Shown here piece after piece: positions 35,799 to 47,400 of a DNA stretch of 64,000 nt. Made by a program: the position numbers and the translations under genes. Numbering within the stretch: the first letter of the stretch is position 1; the number at the start of each line of letters is the position of its first letter. Below the pieces are notes generated by a model. The model did no database searches, was not told where the DNA came from, and saw only the letters and a program-made list of their open reading frames with translations. Source of the DNA: Nautilus pompilius (Eukaryota > Mollusca > Cephalopoda > Nautilida > Nautilidae); the NCBI GenBank assembly GCA_018389105.1, contig JACATO010001177.1, positions 47,887 to 111,886 on the forward strand, in the 5' to 3' direction.

Positions 35799-36817
35799 CA
35801 CTGGTTGACCACTTCAAAGAAACCTATGTACCCTTTCACATTTGGGCCTAACCTGAGCTAATATGCAAATGAGGTTAATCACATAATATGACAAGTGACC
35901 CCTGCAGCGTTATATAACTCAGACGGACTAGCAGATATGTGGGGATAGTGGATGCTCTTCTAGCAGTAGCCAAGACAATTCGTTGGTGGGCTGCTCCATG
36001 ACATCGGTCATAGTGACAAAAAACGAAAGCGATGTCTGCTAACGAAAGAGAATTGTGGCCGCGTAGTCGAGGAAGAGAGATAACCGCGGTTCGTCGGAAT
36101 AATAAAGCGTGACTGTCATCGCCATCAAATGGTAAACCAACCAAGACGTTCAACTCCCAGCCGTATTTCGGGAACGACGAAACGTATATACTGCGGTAGT
36201 AGTAGTGAACAATCGCGTGAATCGGTGGTCACAGTTACCGACACGAAATGGCGCCTTGTGTACGAGGAAAACCTGACGAGAAATGATGGGATCTGCTGAC
36301 GAGTCACGCACGCTTCGCCCGTTCTTGCCCAGATGGGAGAAAACCACAAATCGTTTGTGTGGTCCCAACTTTTCCGGGTCCTGGTGGTAGCATCGAGGTC
36401 TTCGGGGGCATATTTCGCGGCCATAGCCTAGGAAAATGAGTGCCGAGGCTTATCTCGGCACCATTTTCGAGCAAGTGCATCCAGCGAGGCTTCAGGCAGG
36501 CGATGGCTACTTGCAACACGAAAAGGCTCCCTCGGAGGCGGTGAATGGAACTAGACGGGGATTTAAAGCACCTTGTGACCGGAACTCCCACCCCGATCTC
36601 GATCCATTTAAGCATCTGCGAGTTAAAACTGAAAGACTTATTTGCCATCGCTATTCTCTGCTCACCTTGCTCCACACATATCATACGATGTATTAATGAC
36701 TGAATGCGGAAGTATTCCTCGGGACATCTACCAGCATCTTGTGGATTTCATGACATGACGACGTGGTATGACTGATAACTACTAGTTGTAGGTCCCAACG
36801 AACTGGCCAACCAGTGT
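35799..36817 (+). mobile_element. Compact Tc1-like transposon with terminal inverted repeats
   Basis: The left end cactggttgaccacttc (35799) and the right end gaactggccaaccagtg (ending 36817) are inverted repeats differing at a few positions, with TA just outside the left end (tata|cactgg). The length is about 1.02 kb. The interior carries a Tc1-type transposase in the same orientation. Its ends are unlike those of the elements at 11694 and 50617, so it is a separate Tc1 lineage. It is shorter than a typical 1.3-1.6 kb element, so part of the 5' region has probably been lost. Confidence 0.75.
36290..36770 (+). pseudogene. Tc1-like transposase, broken, final catalytic Glu lost
   Basis: Blocks in order: ADESRTL at 36295 matches the first catalytic Asp block (SDESxF). 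VVPTFPGPGGSIEVFGGIF at about 36354-36412 matches PTxKxGGGSVMVWGxF, followed by RGHSLGK. After a frameshift, SAEAYLGTIFEQVHPARL at about 36439-36492 matches the MNAxxYxDILxxxxLP block. GDGYLQHEKAPSEA at about 36499-36540 matches the second-Asp block (FQxDNAPxHxA), with Asp replaced by His-Glu. NSHPDLDPFKHL at about 36583-36618 matches NSPDLNPIEHLW, with the third catalytic Glu replaced by Lys. SIPRDIYQHLVDFM at about 36710-36752 matches the C-terminal IPxxxxxxLVxSMPRR. The gene is inactive, but the order and spacing are convincing. Confidence 0.78.
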
Positions 36818-39800
36818 GAATGTGTGTGTGTGTGACGACGTGAGACTTTACAAAAGTTTGCTTGCCCGCGGAATGACTAAAATTAAAAAAAGTGAACATT
36901 GTCAGAGATCGTATTTTAGAGGAGTTAACACCCATCTTCTGTGATTCGCAGACTCGTGTGTAAAAAAAAGAGAGAAAAGGGGGCGTCCAGTTAATGAGTT
37001 CCGTGCATGTCTGCGATATACGAACGAAGGAAGAACCGAGTAGATATTGTAATGCACACCTGGGGTTTTAAAGAAAGGAAATTACGTACTTTTTCCGTAC
37101 CTTCCTTCCTTAAACAGAAGCACAGCGATAAACTACAAGTGATCTACGTGCAAATCGCAAGCGATAATTAATAATAAATTTCTGACCGGATCATGGTTCG
37201 CAGGGTGGGTAGGTGGGTCTTGTTCTCACGAATAATCTCTTTGGGGCTCTGTTGTTCGTCGTTTTGAGCAGTAGGCGGAGTTTCCAGTAAATCTGAGACA
37301 TTCACTCCCTACACAGGGAGAGTGGAGGGGTAAGTAGTACCTGTTAATTTAGAAGGCCGCCTGTAGCTACGTCACTGGAACCAGAGATCTATCTACTTAA
37401 TAAACTGAAAGTACTAACTCTACCTGGCATATACGGCTAGCGGCCCAAAATTACTGCGCCGCCCAAAATAATTCTCAGGTTTTTAATCTAAATGTAATCA
37501 ATGTTACCGCGTTTCTCGTGTTCAACTATTGTTCTGCAGCCTGAACAGCGCTGCGCTACCGTTAAGGGCATTTAGTGTGTAGAGACCCTGCGAATATCGG
37601 CAAGGGGTTTAATTGTCTTTGTTGTGCTAGAAGTGCATCTTTAAACTGCATTATCACACTCACTGCGATTAAAACGACAAGAGGCGACGCTATCCACAAT
37701 CTACGGTATGTATGACTTTGCAGATATCTGGTTATTGTCCCTTTAAAACTAACAGGAAAAAAGCTCTATTTTTATCTTACCATGGAAACCTCCTTCGAAA
37801 ACCAGAAGAGAATTTATAACGTTCAACGTTTAAAATAACGCAGAATCTGCTCATCATTTATACAAGGATGGTGGCGTTTGTTGTATTGTCTTCAAGTTAA
37901 CTAGTATTAGTTGTTTTAGGGCTTCTAGATGGACGAAAAAGTATTTTGAGTGTTAATCAATTAAGAATTAAAGGTCAAACTGCGATTAAATACTGGAACT
38001 GTTTTCTAGACGAGTTATTCCAGGTTTTGGGACTTTCGATGTGAGGATTATCATCTTTTAAATAACTTAATTACAAAGATCCTGGTATTGAATAAGTTTA
38101 TTTTGTTAGGCGAATCCAAATTCTAGTCCTACTTTCTGTAATTCGCTAGACCGGTAACTATTGTGCTAATTCCTGCGCGGAATGTTTCAAGTCTTAAGCG
38201 GCTTAGGACGACAGCTCAAGGCCACGTGATTTATGACGTCATCGTAATCCTGTACCTGACAGAAAAAACACGACGAGGGTCTTAGATGTAGGTGCCCGTC
38301 GATACAAAAGGCGCAATTTGTGCCCAGACACACACACCTCCATAGTTCAGATCACAAGCGCTTTGGACAGACAATTCCTTTTTGGTATTTATTCTTTTTT
38401 TAAAAAAAAAAAATAGGTAATAAAAAATGTTCTACAGTCTTTGTAATGATATTTCGTAGCATGTCAGTCGTTGGAATAAAAGTCTCCTTATTTATAAATA
38501 ACGATATTAGATACCGAAAATAGGCATGCCCTTTTTATCGATATCTATACTAACAAACAAGAATTATCTCCCTTCCATCATAGAGTCATCTAAGTATATT
38601 ATTTAGAATATCTAGAAATGAAAACGATGGGCAGTAGCATATGCGTCAACAGTAGCTAAGTTCCGATACCCGCTCGGTCTTAAGTAAGCTTCGCTCCACG
38701 GACACGTGTTTAGCGTTAATATCGTCGTTGTGAATGGTTGACGGTGACCTAAGAAGTCCCTACCGAGGAAGTTTCAGTGGGAAATAGTATATAAATATTT
38801 AAAAAAAAACAACAAACCTTTAATGTAGCGGCTAGTCCATCCTAGGGAAAGATGGATAATTCGAACTGTGTTTAACGAACGACTGTCGCCCGTTGCAGAT
38901 GACTGCGATCTCGCTGGAGCTGTTAGTACCTACCGTTATCAGCTGCGGCGAGCCATCATTTATACACTTAAACAGAACTGTCCATCAACTACCGCATTCG
39001 GCAGTCATGCGAGACAACTCTTGATCCACGTCCGGCTTGGGTCTACAGTCATTTACCACAACAATTCAGTACAATCAGTCAAACCGATATTGTCGCCGTC
39101 ATTATTAACAACCCTCTGTGTTGTTGTTGTTGTTTTTCAGCTTAAAAGGTAAAGCTATATCAACAAAATGTAAATTAAATCGAATTAATTAAATATGTGT
39201 CACGTGCATACTCTTAATTTATATACGTATACATGTATATTTCTCGTTTAGAGCGAACTAAGGTAGGCAACTCAGTCAGGACACTGAAAAATGTTGACTT
39301 CACTACTTTGCTTTAATTCTTTATGACGTCGCAGTTCTTGGTAACAAAAAAAAATGTCGTTCGTTTGCTATGATATTGCGCATTCAAGCATGAACTAACT
39401 AGATCTTGCGACCTCTTTTTTCGAGGAAACTAAAAGCAGTCTCGTGTACGTCATGATTGTGCATAGGGCTGAGTAGTGTTCGGTCCGGCGGTATATTTTT
39501 CCCAGATAATGATGGCGTCACTTTACTCTATAACAGGGGAGCTACAAAGTATAACCCTGACGGTTTGTGGATAATAATCTTATCGCTGAAGCTAAATGAA
39601 AAACATCAGTTATGTATTAACAAGGTCGAGTGGCCCAGCGTTTAATTAAACTGAAGCAAATTGAAACAAACGGAAAAATAGCTTTTTTCTCTCACATTAA
39701 TAAACAGTGAAATAATAATAATAATAATAGAAACAAATTGGATCAGATTTGGTCGTCCGCAAAAATATTAAATAAATAAACTTTCTAAATCTGCTTTAAA

Positions 39801-40014
39801 AAATAACACCAGCTCCTTAGATTAATTTCAAACGTTCCCCCTATTTTAATTTTTTTTTTTTTTGGCTTCCTGAAAACGTTTTAATTAGAAGTACGTATCA
39901 GCAATTTAAAGATGTTCGTTCGTGGATACTAAGCGCCTAATCTCGAATCTCGATCGGGACCGACGTACCTCCCTAGCATAGTTATTTTTCTCGCTCATTT
40001 TCACCAGCCGGGCC
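36818..40014. other. Unique sequence, no gene recognised
   Basis: It includes a perfect CRE palindrome TGACGTCA at 38234-38241, a T-run/A-run junction at about 38394-38412, a (TTG)n run at about 39118-39135, and at about 39445-39482 a single segment resembling the 40-bp unit of the array at 41175. 38868-39152 is a frame with ADDCDLAG, which is not enough to call a reverse transcriptase. Confidence 0.42.
39445..39482 (+). repeat. Single copy of the 40-bp unit found tandemly at 41175-41336
   Basis: The sequence gtacgtcatgattgtgcata followed by gggctgagtagtgttcgg closely resembles the array unit tacgtcatagctgtgcttag plus tgctgtgtggtgttctgt. It lies 1.7 kb upstream in the same orientation. Confidence 0.5.
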
Positions 40015-40066
40015 ACGTGAGTTTCTTCTGTGTAGTCCGGTTTCCTCCCACAACTAGAAATGGGGA
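40015..40066 (+). repeat. SINE core fragment
   Basis: The core gtgtagtccggtttcctccc, followed by acaactagaaa, aligns with the copies at 14325-14370 (plus) and 27161-27215 (minus). No A/B box head was found nearby, so the copy is truncated or more diverged upstream. Confidence 0.45.
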
Positions 40067-40614
40067 GTTATGGCGGGGATTTTCCTGTGGTAGACGTGGA
40101 ACTAGCTGTTTCACCGTTGTCCCCTCCGCCCCGGTGGAAGTCTTATAGGCCGTCAAAGAAGAACTGCTGTTTGTTGTCCGTAAATTTAGATCCAAAACCC
40201 GGCCTCGAACATTCCAGACCTTGACCTTCTTGAGTTCTGTAAACTCCGACACTAAAACTATTCAGCTTCGTGTGTTTGTTTGTTTGTTTTTCTTTCTTTT
40301 CCTTTTAAAGATTCAGGCTTTGTTTTGTTTGTTTAACTTTCTTAGCCTAGAAGGTGGCTACCAGTCTCTACCCTGTCATCCCGCGAGCTCGAACAACAGT
40401 CATTTCCTTGTTTCCACTCGACGAATAAATGGCGAGTCGTCGTTCTTTCTTGCGACGTTCTGCGCAAGCCCGCCGACTTCCGCCCGAGCGCCGCCAATCC
40501 GATGCGGGCTGTAAAAATCTTTGAGATAAGGAAAGGTAACTGGCACCGATCCCTCGCCTCCTCCGTGAGGTTGATTTCACCTCCGTAGACAGATTATACC
40601 TTCAAATAATACCA
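40067..40614. other. Unique sequence, nothing recognised
   Basis: Short frames on both strands have no recognised domain. Confidence 0.45.
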
Positions 40615-40615
40615 T

Positions 40616-40683
<68 letters not shown>

Positions 40684-40714
40684 ATAATAATAAATAATAA
40701 TAATAATATGATGT

Positions 40715-40745
<31 letters not shown>

Positions 40746-40747
40746 AA
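40615..40747. repeat. Compound trinucleotide array (CTA)n-(ATA)n-(ATG)n
   Basis: A clean (CTA)n run of about 22 units passes through (ATA) units into (ATG)n. Single-base drift from CTA to ATA to ATG/TGA is typical of compound microsatellites. The Val/Tyr/Ser runs in the minus frame are artefacts. Confidence 0.95.
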
Positions 40748-42466
40748 TACCATTTGTGGGCGACCGCTCAACATCCATCTGGGCGCAAAAGAAGGCGCTG
40801 ACGTTGTTGTCCTCTTCTTCGCTGTCTCGTGTAAGAACCCCGAGAACCGAACGGCCATGTCAGCAATCCTTTATCTGCCTGAAAGGGGCGTGTAATTTAG
40901 TATAGTTGACACAATATGGCAGAAAGAAACACAACAGACACAAAAGCACACTAGCAATTCTTTTTTTTCGACATTTCTAAACCGGTTACACCGGTTCTAG
41001 ATCTTGTAGCAGTTTAATTAACAAGCATAATCAACTTCTATGACTAAGATAAACCATTGCAATACCTTAATTAAATCGTTAAGCAAAGTATTTTCACTAA
41101 ATTTAAACTCTCGATAATTGTCAAACAAGTAGAGAGAAGGTGTTATAGCTCTCTTGCAAAGAAGGCCACAAACAACGTCGCACAATGTTAAAATCGCATT
41201 GTGTACTGTTGGAAATACGTCATAGTTGTGCTTAGTGCTGCTTACTGTTTGGCATTACGTGATAGTTGTACATTGTGCTGTGTAGTACTTAGATATACGT
41301 CATAGCTGTGCTTAGTGCTGTGTGGTGTTCTGTGAAGGTTCCTCTGCAGTTGCGAAAGTTGTTTATTCTGCACGAGTTCTGAAGTCATTTGTGATGTTGG
41401 TAAATTGCAGTCCTCTGAATAACCAAGTAAATTATCAAAATTTTAAAAAAATATTTTAAGTTGATTTTTAAAAGCCAAATTTAAGGGGAAGGAATGGGGG
41501 TGACAGTCTCATGTTATCATTATCGGGTATGGAGGAGAAACTGTTGGACGACACTGGGTGAGCAACGACTTGTCTACATCACTCGCTGTCGAATACGAAC
41601 CGAATGGCGCCTGTAGGCCCCGAAAATGATACGATTTCCGACATTTAAGGCCCGTTGAACCTCCTTATTCAGTGGGCTGACACGCTTCGACTTCAACATT
41701 AGGAACAACGAGTCAGGAAACTGGAAAAGTTGTAGCGAATAAGGGTGTTTCCAAACTGAGAATTAGCTCGCCATTTAAAGTTCTGTCAATGAATACTCTT
41801 TAAAGCGCACGAGCACCTGCTGCAATTATCCCCCCCTTGTGTCGTCCAGTTCTGCTCGTCCATCAATAAGTGAGAATCTAAAGGTAACGAGGCCCTCGTC
41901 GGGTGCGAGTGGAGGTAGACTTGTCGGGCCGAATTTCACGTGAGGAGTGTAAATATCTCGCCGTCCTGACAATCCTATTTTTGAGCTGGGGGCGACCTGT
42001 CCTGCTGGTATCGTCTGTTTACAGGACTGAATCGCAACACTACCGCACCATCTTCTGTGACAGTGGCGGCGTCTTGTGGATACTTATTACACTACATTCG
42101 GCCTTAGAATTAAATAAATATCCCTCGTGTTGCTTCTTTTCCCGTTAGTTTTAAACCATTCTGAAGACCTGCGTTAAGCTCGCTAGTCACGAAAAGGGTA
42201 AAAAAAAAATCTTACAACGCAAGGATTATCTGCCATTGCTTGTTACCGCTTACGTTCATGAACAAAAATGCTTATAGTGTGTTTTTTTTTTCGCCAGCTT
42301 TCTTTGTATTTAGTGATGCTTGAAGGTTTAAAGTGTTTCATTCCTGTCTATTTCACTAACTGGAACCATTCTAATCATGAATGCAGCAGATCTCTGTTTC
42401 TGTCAGTGATTATCGACCTTGGCGCTGAAAGAGACAAACGCCACCTGTTGACTTATTAATTCAAAA
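40748..42466. other. Unique sequence apart from the 40-bp tandem repeat
   Basis: No coding exon or RNA gene was recognised outside the short array at 41175-41336. Confidence 0.45.
41175..41336 (+). repeat. 40-bp minisatellite, about four copies
   Basis: Units begin tacgtcatag (41216), tacgtgatag (41256) and tacgtcatag (41296), exactly 40 bp apart, with a more diverged unit before them starting near 41175 (acgtcgcaca). Units share ttgtgcttagtgctg-type sequence. A lone related segment lies at 39445. Confidence 0.8.
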
Positions 42467-43736
42467 GGTATTAAGTTTTTACAAAAGTTTTGTCGTTTTT
42501 TTTCCCCGCAACAATGAGACTTCATATCGTTGCTGAACGTGAAGTTTATTAATCAGAGTAAGTTCCATTACAATTCGTACACTTCTGCCAACGAGTTACA
42601 AGTGCATTTATACCATTTTTAAATAAAATATGGATTTCTAGAGTCGATAAACAGTTGGAAGGCAGTTTCAATTGCTGCTTGGTTGGAGAAGGATTTATAC
42701 AGAGAAAGCTGTCGAGGTGTTTGAAAAGGTGGTAGTCTGTTGGAGAAAGGTCTGGTGAATGGGCTGGGTGAGGGAGAACTTCGTACCCCAACGTGTTCAG
42801 TTTCTGAGGAGTCCCTTTTGCAACATGAGGACGAGCACTGTCCTGGAGCAGGATTGGGCCATTTCGATTCACCGATGCCGGCTGTCGTTTGGAGAGTTTC
42901 TGATGAACAGCTTTTAATTCACGGCAGTGCCTTTCAGCTGTGATGGTTTCTCCAGGTTGCAAGAAGTTATAGTGGATGACACCAGTTGCAGTCCACCAGA
43001 CAGTGACCATGACTTTCTTTGGGTGGATGCTGGGTTTTGGAGTGTGGTTAGACGCCTTGTCTCTGGCTGATTGCTTGCGATTGTCGTAAAGGATCCGTTT
43101 TTCATCACAAGTAATGATTTGGTCAAGAAATGGGTTGTTTTTGTTTCTTATGACAAGCGAAGAGCAGATCTCCAATCAATGATTTTGTTGCTGTTCATTC
43201 AACTCGCGAGGCACCAATTTGTCAAGTTTTCTCACCTGGCCGATCGCGTCAAGATGCCGGGAAGCAGTTTCAGTGCTTACGTCGAGCTCTCCAGCAATTT
43301 CTCGCAGTTTTTCTTGGATCGGCTTCAACTGAGGCCTTCAGACGGTCGTCATCACAGCTGGAAGGACGTCCGCTGTGTTCCTCATCTTCGAGGCTCACAT
43401 CTCCAGATCTAAACTTTGTAAACCATCGTTGTACTATCCGCTCATTTGCTGTCCTCGCCCCATGCTCAGTTAATGTTACGAGTTGCCTCCCTTACTTTGT
43501 GGCCTGGTTTGAGCTCGTGAAGCAAAATGGAACGATATACTTTTGTATCCCCACTCAGAACCATGAAACGAATATCCATTTTATGATTTTTAAAAAGGCA
43601 GGTTTCGCATAATATGCGCCAAAGAACACGCTACAAAACGATATATAATTTATCTACACGCACCTTCACAAGCAGGCAAAAAGTGAACCTCATATTAACG
43701 TAATACAAGAAACCGCCAACACTTTTGTAACTACCT
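42467..43736 (-). mobile_element. Mariner transposon of SETMAR/Hsmar type
   Basis: The left end (ggtattaagtttttacaaaa, continuing gttttgtcg, 42467-42496) and the right end (accgccaacacttttgtaac, then tacc, about 43712-43735) are imperfect inverted repeats. They share ggt-a-t...acaaaagt-ttg-cg-ttt, which resembles the 'ggttggtgcaaaagta' type ends of Hsmar-like mariners. The interior holds a minus-strand transposase. The length, about 1.27 kb, is normal. Confidence 0.8.
42549..43579 (-). pseudogene. Mariner transposase (SETMAR/Hsmar type), broken
   Basis: The start MDIRFMVLSGDTKVYRS is at 43579, followed by the N-terminal HTH region (LKPGHKVREATRNIN), a TGA stop at Lys/Arg of the 'INxAFGE' block, and a frameshift before NERIVQRWFTKFRSGD and SLEDEEHSGRPS. 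A 208-codon open part from 43175 carries the catalytic domain: first Asp in ITCDEKRI, second in LLQDSARPHV, third in HSPDLSPTDYHLF, with 34 residues between the last two (DD34D). KVMVTVWWTATGVIHYNFL is the usual block before D2. The C-terminus CTNCNGTYSD with a stop at 42549 matches the family's CxxCxGxYxx. The N-terminal third is broken, so the gene is inactive, although the catalytic core is nearly clean. Confidence 0.9.
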
Positions 43737-44134
43737 CACATTTTCTGCCCATTTTCTGTCTGTTTTTCTTGGTCCTCGTTTTTAACTAAATTTTCATGTA
43801 TTTTCCAGATACGCATCAGGCGCCACAACAGTCAGACTTGTTTGTGCTTTTAGGCTCGCGCGAAGGATCAAAAGAAATGGGGAGAGCAAAAAATGGAAAT
43901 TGTTTCCGAAAAGCGCAGCGGCTGATTCTGGGTGAAGTAAATCCGACCCAGTAACAACACGAGTACAACCAGAATGGGAAATTAATTAATTACGGTCCCG
44001 CGGGGCTGAGATGTCTAATCTGCCGTCCTTAGCAGTGGTAAAACCACAACAATTTTCCGACTCTTTGATTTCAGTCATTTTTCATGTCTGGGTTACAGTT
44101 TAAGTGTAGGATCAAAAAGCGGCATGTACCCGCA
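43737..44134. other. Unique sequence, nothing recognised
   Basis: No coding, RNA or repeat motif was recognised between the mariner end and the GT array. Confidence 0.5.
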
Positions 44135-44259
44135 TGTGTGTATGTGTTGTACGTGTACATGTCTGTGTACATGTGTGTACGTGTGTGTGTAGTGTGTAGT
44201 GTGTGTGTGTGGTGTGTGTGTGTGTGTACGTGTACGTGTGTGTGTGTACGTGTCTGTGT

Positions 44260-44317
<58 letters not shown>

Positions 44318-44493
44318 CGCGTGTGTGTGTGTACGTGCACATGTCTGTGTACATGTGTGTACGTGTGTGTGTAGTGTGTAGTGTGTGTACGCGTGTGTAC
44401 GTGTGTGTGTGTGTACGTGTGTGTGTACGTGTGTTTGTGTGTACGTGTGTGTATGTGTGTACGTGTGTGTGTGTACGTGTGTGTGTGTATTTG
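44135..44493. repeat. GT-rich array (GTGTGTACGTGTG units)
   Basis: (GT)n runs are punctuated by TACGTG words, with a clean (GT)n core at about 44264-44314. Two sub-blocks, around acatgtctgtgtacatgtgt at 44157 and 44340, repeat with an offset of about 183 bp. The sequence alternates purine and pyrimidine. Frames reading CVCVCV or THTHTH are artefacts. Confidence 0.93.
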
Positions 44494-47400
44494 TTTGTCG
44501 TAATTATTGCTGAAATATCCCCTGTGTGATTAGATAAAGAGGGCATCGCTAATGTCCCGGGGTGCGATGACATTAACGCTATATAAACATGAAAGCGCTC
44601 TTTGATCTGACAGTAGACTTATTTCCAATAATCGCTCAGCGGTCCGTAAATGCCATCTTAACTACAAGACGAATCCTCCGACGGTGACGTATGTGTCACG
44701 TGAGTATACAGTAACCGGTGTTCGTGTATCGCGAGGTCCACGGTTAATTAAAAGCACGCTGAACGAATGAAAATATTAGATTAGCTCCGCTTATGTTTTT
44801 GTTTTTTTATATAATAGACATTTGAGATGACTACAAAATACCCAAGAATTTAAAAAACGTATTCTTTTTTGTTTATCTAGATTTGCAACTTTTAAAGACT
44901 ATAACTGTAAATTCAGCAGAAGATATACATTAAAGACAAAATTTCAGTAAGGGAGTGTTCGTTTTTTTTTAAAGGTGTCATATTCGGTATGATTTTATCT
45001 AGTGTAAATCATTACACTGCTGGCACAGTGGAATGAATGAAATGGTTTTCCAGCGGTTGGTGTTGATAATGTTAGTGTAAATCTCTTTATACATTTATGG
45101 GTGCTTCGGGAAAACAATAACAGCTCCCTGCCTGCTGGTAATAACTCAGCTAAACTACAGCCCATGCCTTCTTCTTGTTGCATGTTCATTTAGTTGTTTT
45201 TTTTTGTTTGTTTGTTTGTATACGTTGAAGAAAAGTAGTGCTATAATTTTAATGAAAAGGGCTAGGCGGATATCACAGATCTCAGAAGACGCTGAGCGAA
45301 GCAGTCACTATTGTAATACACGTGAAGAAACCGCTCGAACCCACACTCGCATCAGCTCAAAAGACGAAACAAAAACGAGTCCACCTCTGAGTAAACTCCT
45401 ACGCATTGCCAGAGGAGTGCCAATGCGATTTCGAATAGAGCAAGTTGGTAACTAGATCGACCTAACGAAATCGAAGAAAACAATACATAGATTACAGATG
45501 TCAGATGATTTTTAGGTACACTGTATTTTTAAAAAAAAAAACCTTCATGCGGGATATCGTACAAGGTCAAAACCATGATATATGTACGTCTGGCCAGTAT
45601 GACGTCATACCTCATGATACTAATTATGACCGCCGAGACATCCAACGTTCTCACGTATGTGTCCTGTGACCGCCACGCGCGGTATCACCGTGACGTTTTA
45701 CCCGCACCACCATCACAGGTGCGCAGCATCATTTTCACTAGGAACGTACCGTCGTCTTGTTTGTCAGCAGTGTGCACACCTGTCCAAGTGTCTCTGTACA
45801 TCACAAGGGAAAGCTTTCCAATGTACACACAAACACGCAGAGATCTGTTTGCTGAGAACCCGCTGTTTGTTTTTCAGATATTGAACGGGGACAAAAATAT
45901 AGTAAAAACATATTCTGATTTTTTTTGGGGGGGGGGAAGGCAGAGAACAAAAGACGGTGCCTGAGCCTCTAAACCGGAAAACATACGTAGCGCATATGTC
46001 GGCGAGATTCCTTAAGTCAGTGCATTGTGCATTTTTTAAATATATATAAGCTCAGGAAACATCTCCATGGATGCTCACAGCTTTGTGAAAGAAAGAGAAC
46101 TAGGGGTGACTGGGTGCGGTGTGATTAAAGGGCAGTCATGAAGATCCTGTTCTTATTGTGTCCCTCTTCTACCACGTAACGAGAGGGCTTCTGGTTCCTT
46201 TTATATACAGAACGCTGTAATAAAGCTAAAATTTGTTTTCGGTTTTTAAACTGTTACTTAAAAGGTGTAGGTTTTTAAAAAAATATTTACATTAAACCAG
46301 TTTATAAAATAACGTTAAAGGAGCTATTTATAACGATAAGTAGAAACATTTCTGTTATTTGAAAGAAAAAACAAACTGGCCATCATACATTTTGAGAAAA
46401 CGTCAGTAAATTGAAACTGGGTACCATTTAAATGTCTGAGAGATACCACAATTTTGCCAAAAAGACCACACAAAAAAATTTTGTTATGCGTCATAGTCAT
46501 GCAAGTTTGTAAGAATTCTCACGCTACTATTTTTGCTACTCTTACTTCAAAAGAGCTCTAAAGTCAAGATGGCGATCTCCAAAATAATGATATGCAACAT
46601 TTAATTAATCAGTCACTTCATGCACGCATTTGGTAATTCATGATCTTTAGCACTGAAACAGAATCATAAATAGCAGTGTTCTTTTATAGTGATAACAGCA
46701 CCGTCAAGATAGTTCAGGGTAACACGGCCACTGGCTGTCAAACTTCGGTCTGGAGTTAGGTCTTTACTATAGATTTACACGCGCTTTCCCATTTAATTTC
46801 GTTTACAATTAAAAAGGAATAATTACCCTAGACGGAAAAAAAAAAGGACAAATAAAACAATTCGACGAAATAGGATTAAAATCTGGACAATATCTTCTTT
46901 TTAAATTTGTCTTTATCGATCCCTCGCGGATAACCTCCCTTTGCGAGTTACTGAGAAACAGCCAAGACATGTTGGATGAACCCCACACGTCGAAATATCA
47001 GGTAGACATGCGTATATTATAAAACATAAATCCTTATCTAAGTCAGCTAAACCCGAATTTGCAACTTAGAAAAGTTCCCTGTTCTCCTATTGCTTTAGTT
47101 ACGGTGTATGTTCAAGTTAACAGAATAAATATTAAAGCGACACGAAGGCAAAGAGTTCAGGGCGCACAGACTAGTTACGTCATCATCAAAAGCACGACGC
47201 TGAAACACCGGGGCCAAGCTATTTATCTGTAAGTCGTATCTTTAGTTTCAGGCTTGCACCATCGGATCACAGAGATCATCTTACAAACAACGTACATATA
47301 ATGCGACTCCCTGTCGCCAATATATCACAGAGCTAAGTAGGTTAACAAGACGTTCATATCTGACATTATGACAGTTTAATTAATACACTATAAAACAGAA

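Noticed and set aside
38868-39152. ADDCDLAG motif as a possible reverse transcriptase YADD/FADD box
   Set aside because: No neighbouring RT block could be found; a four-residue match is expected by chance.
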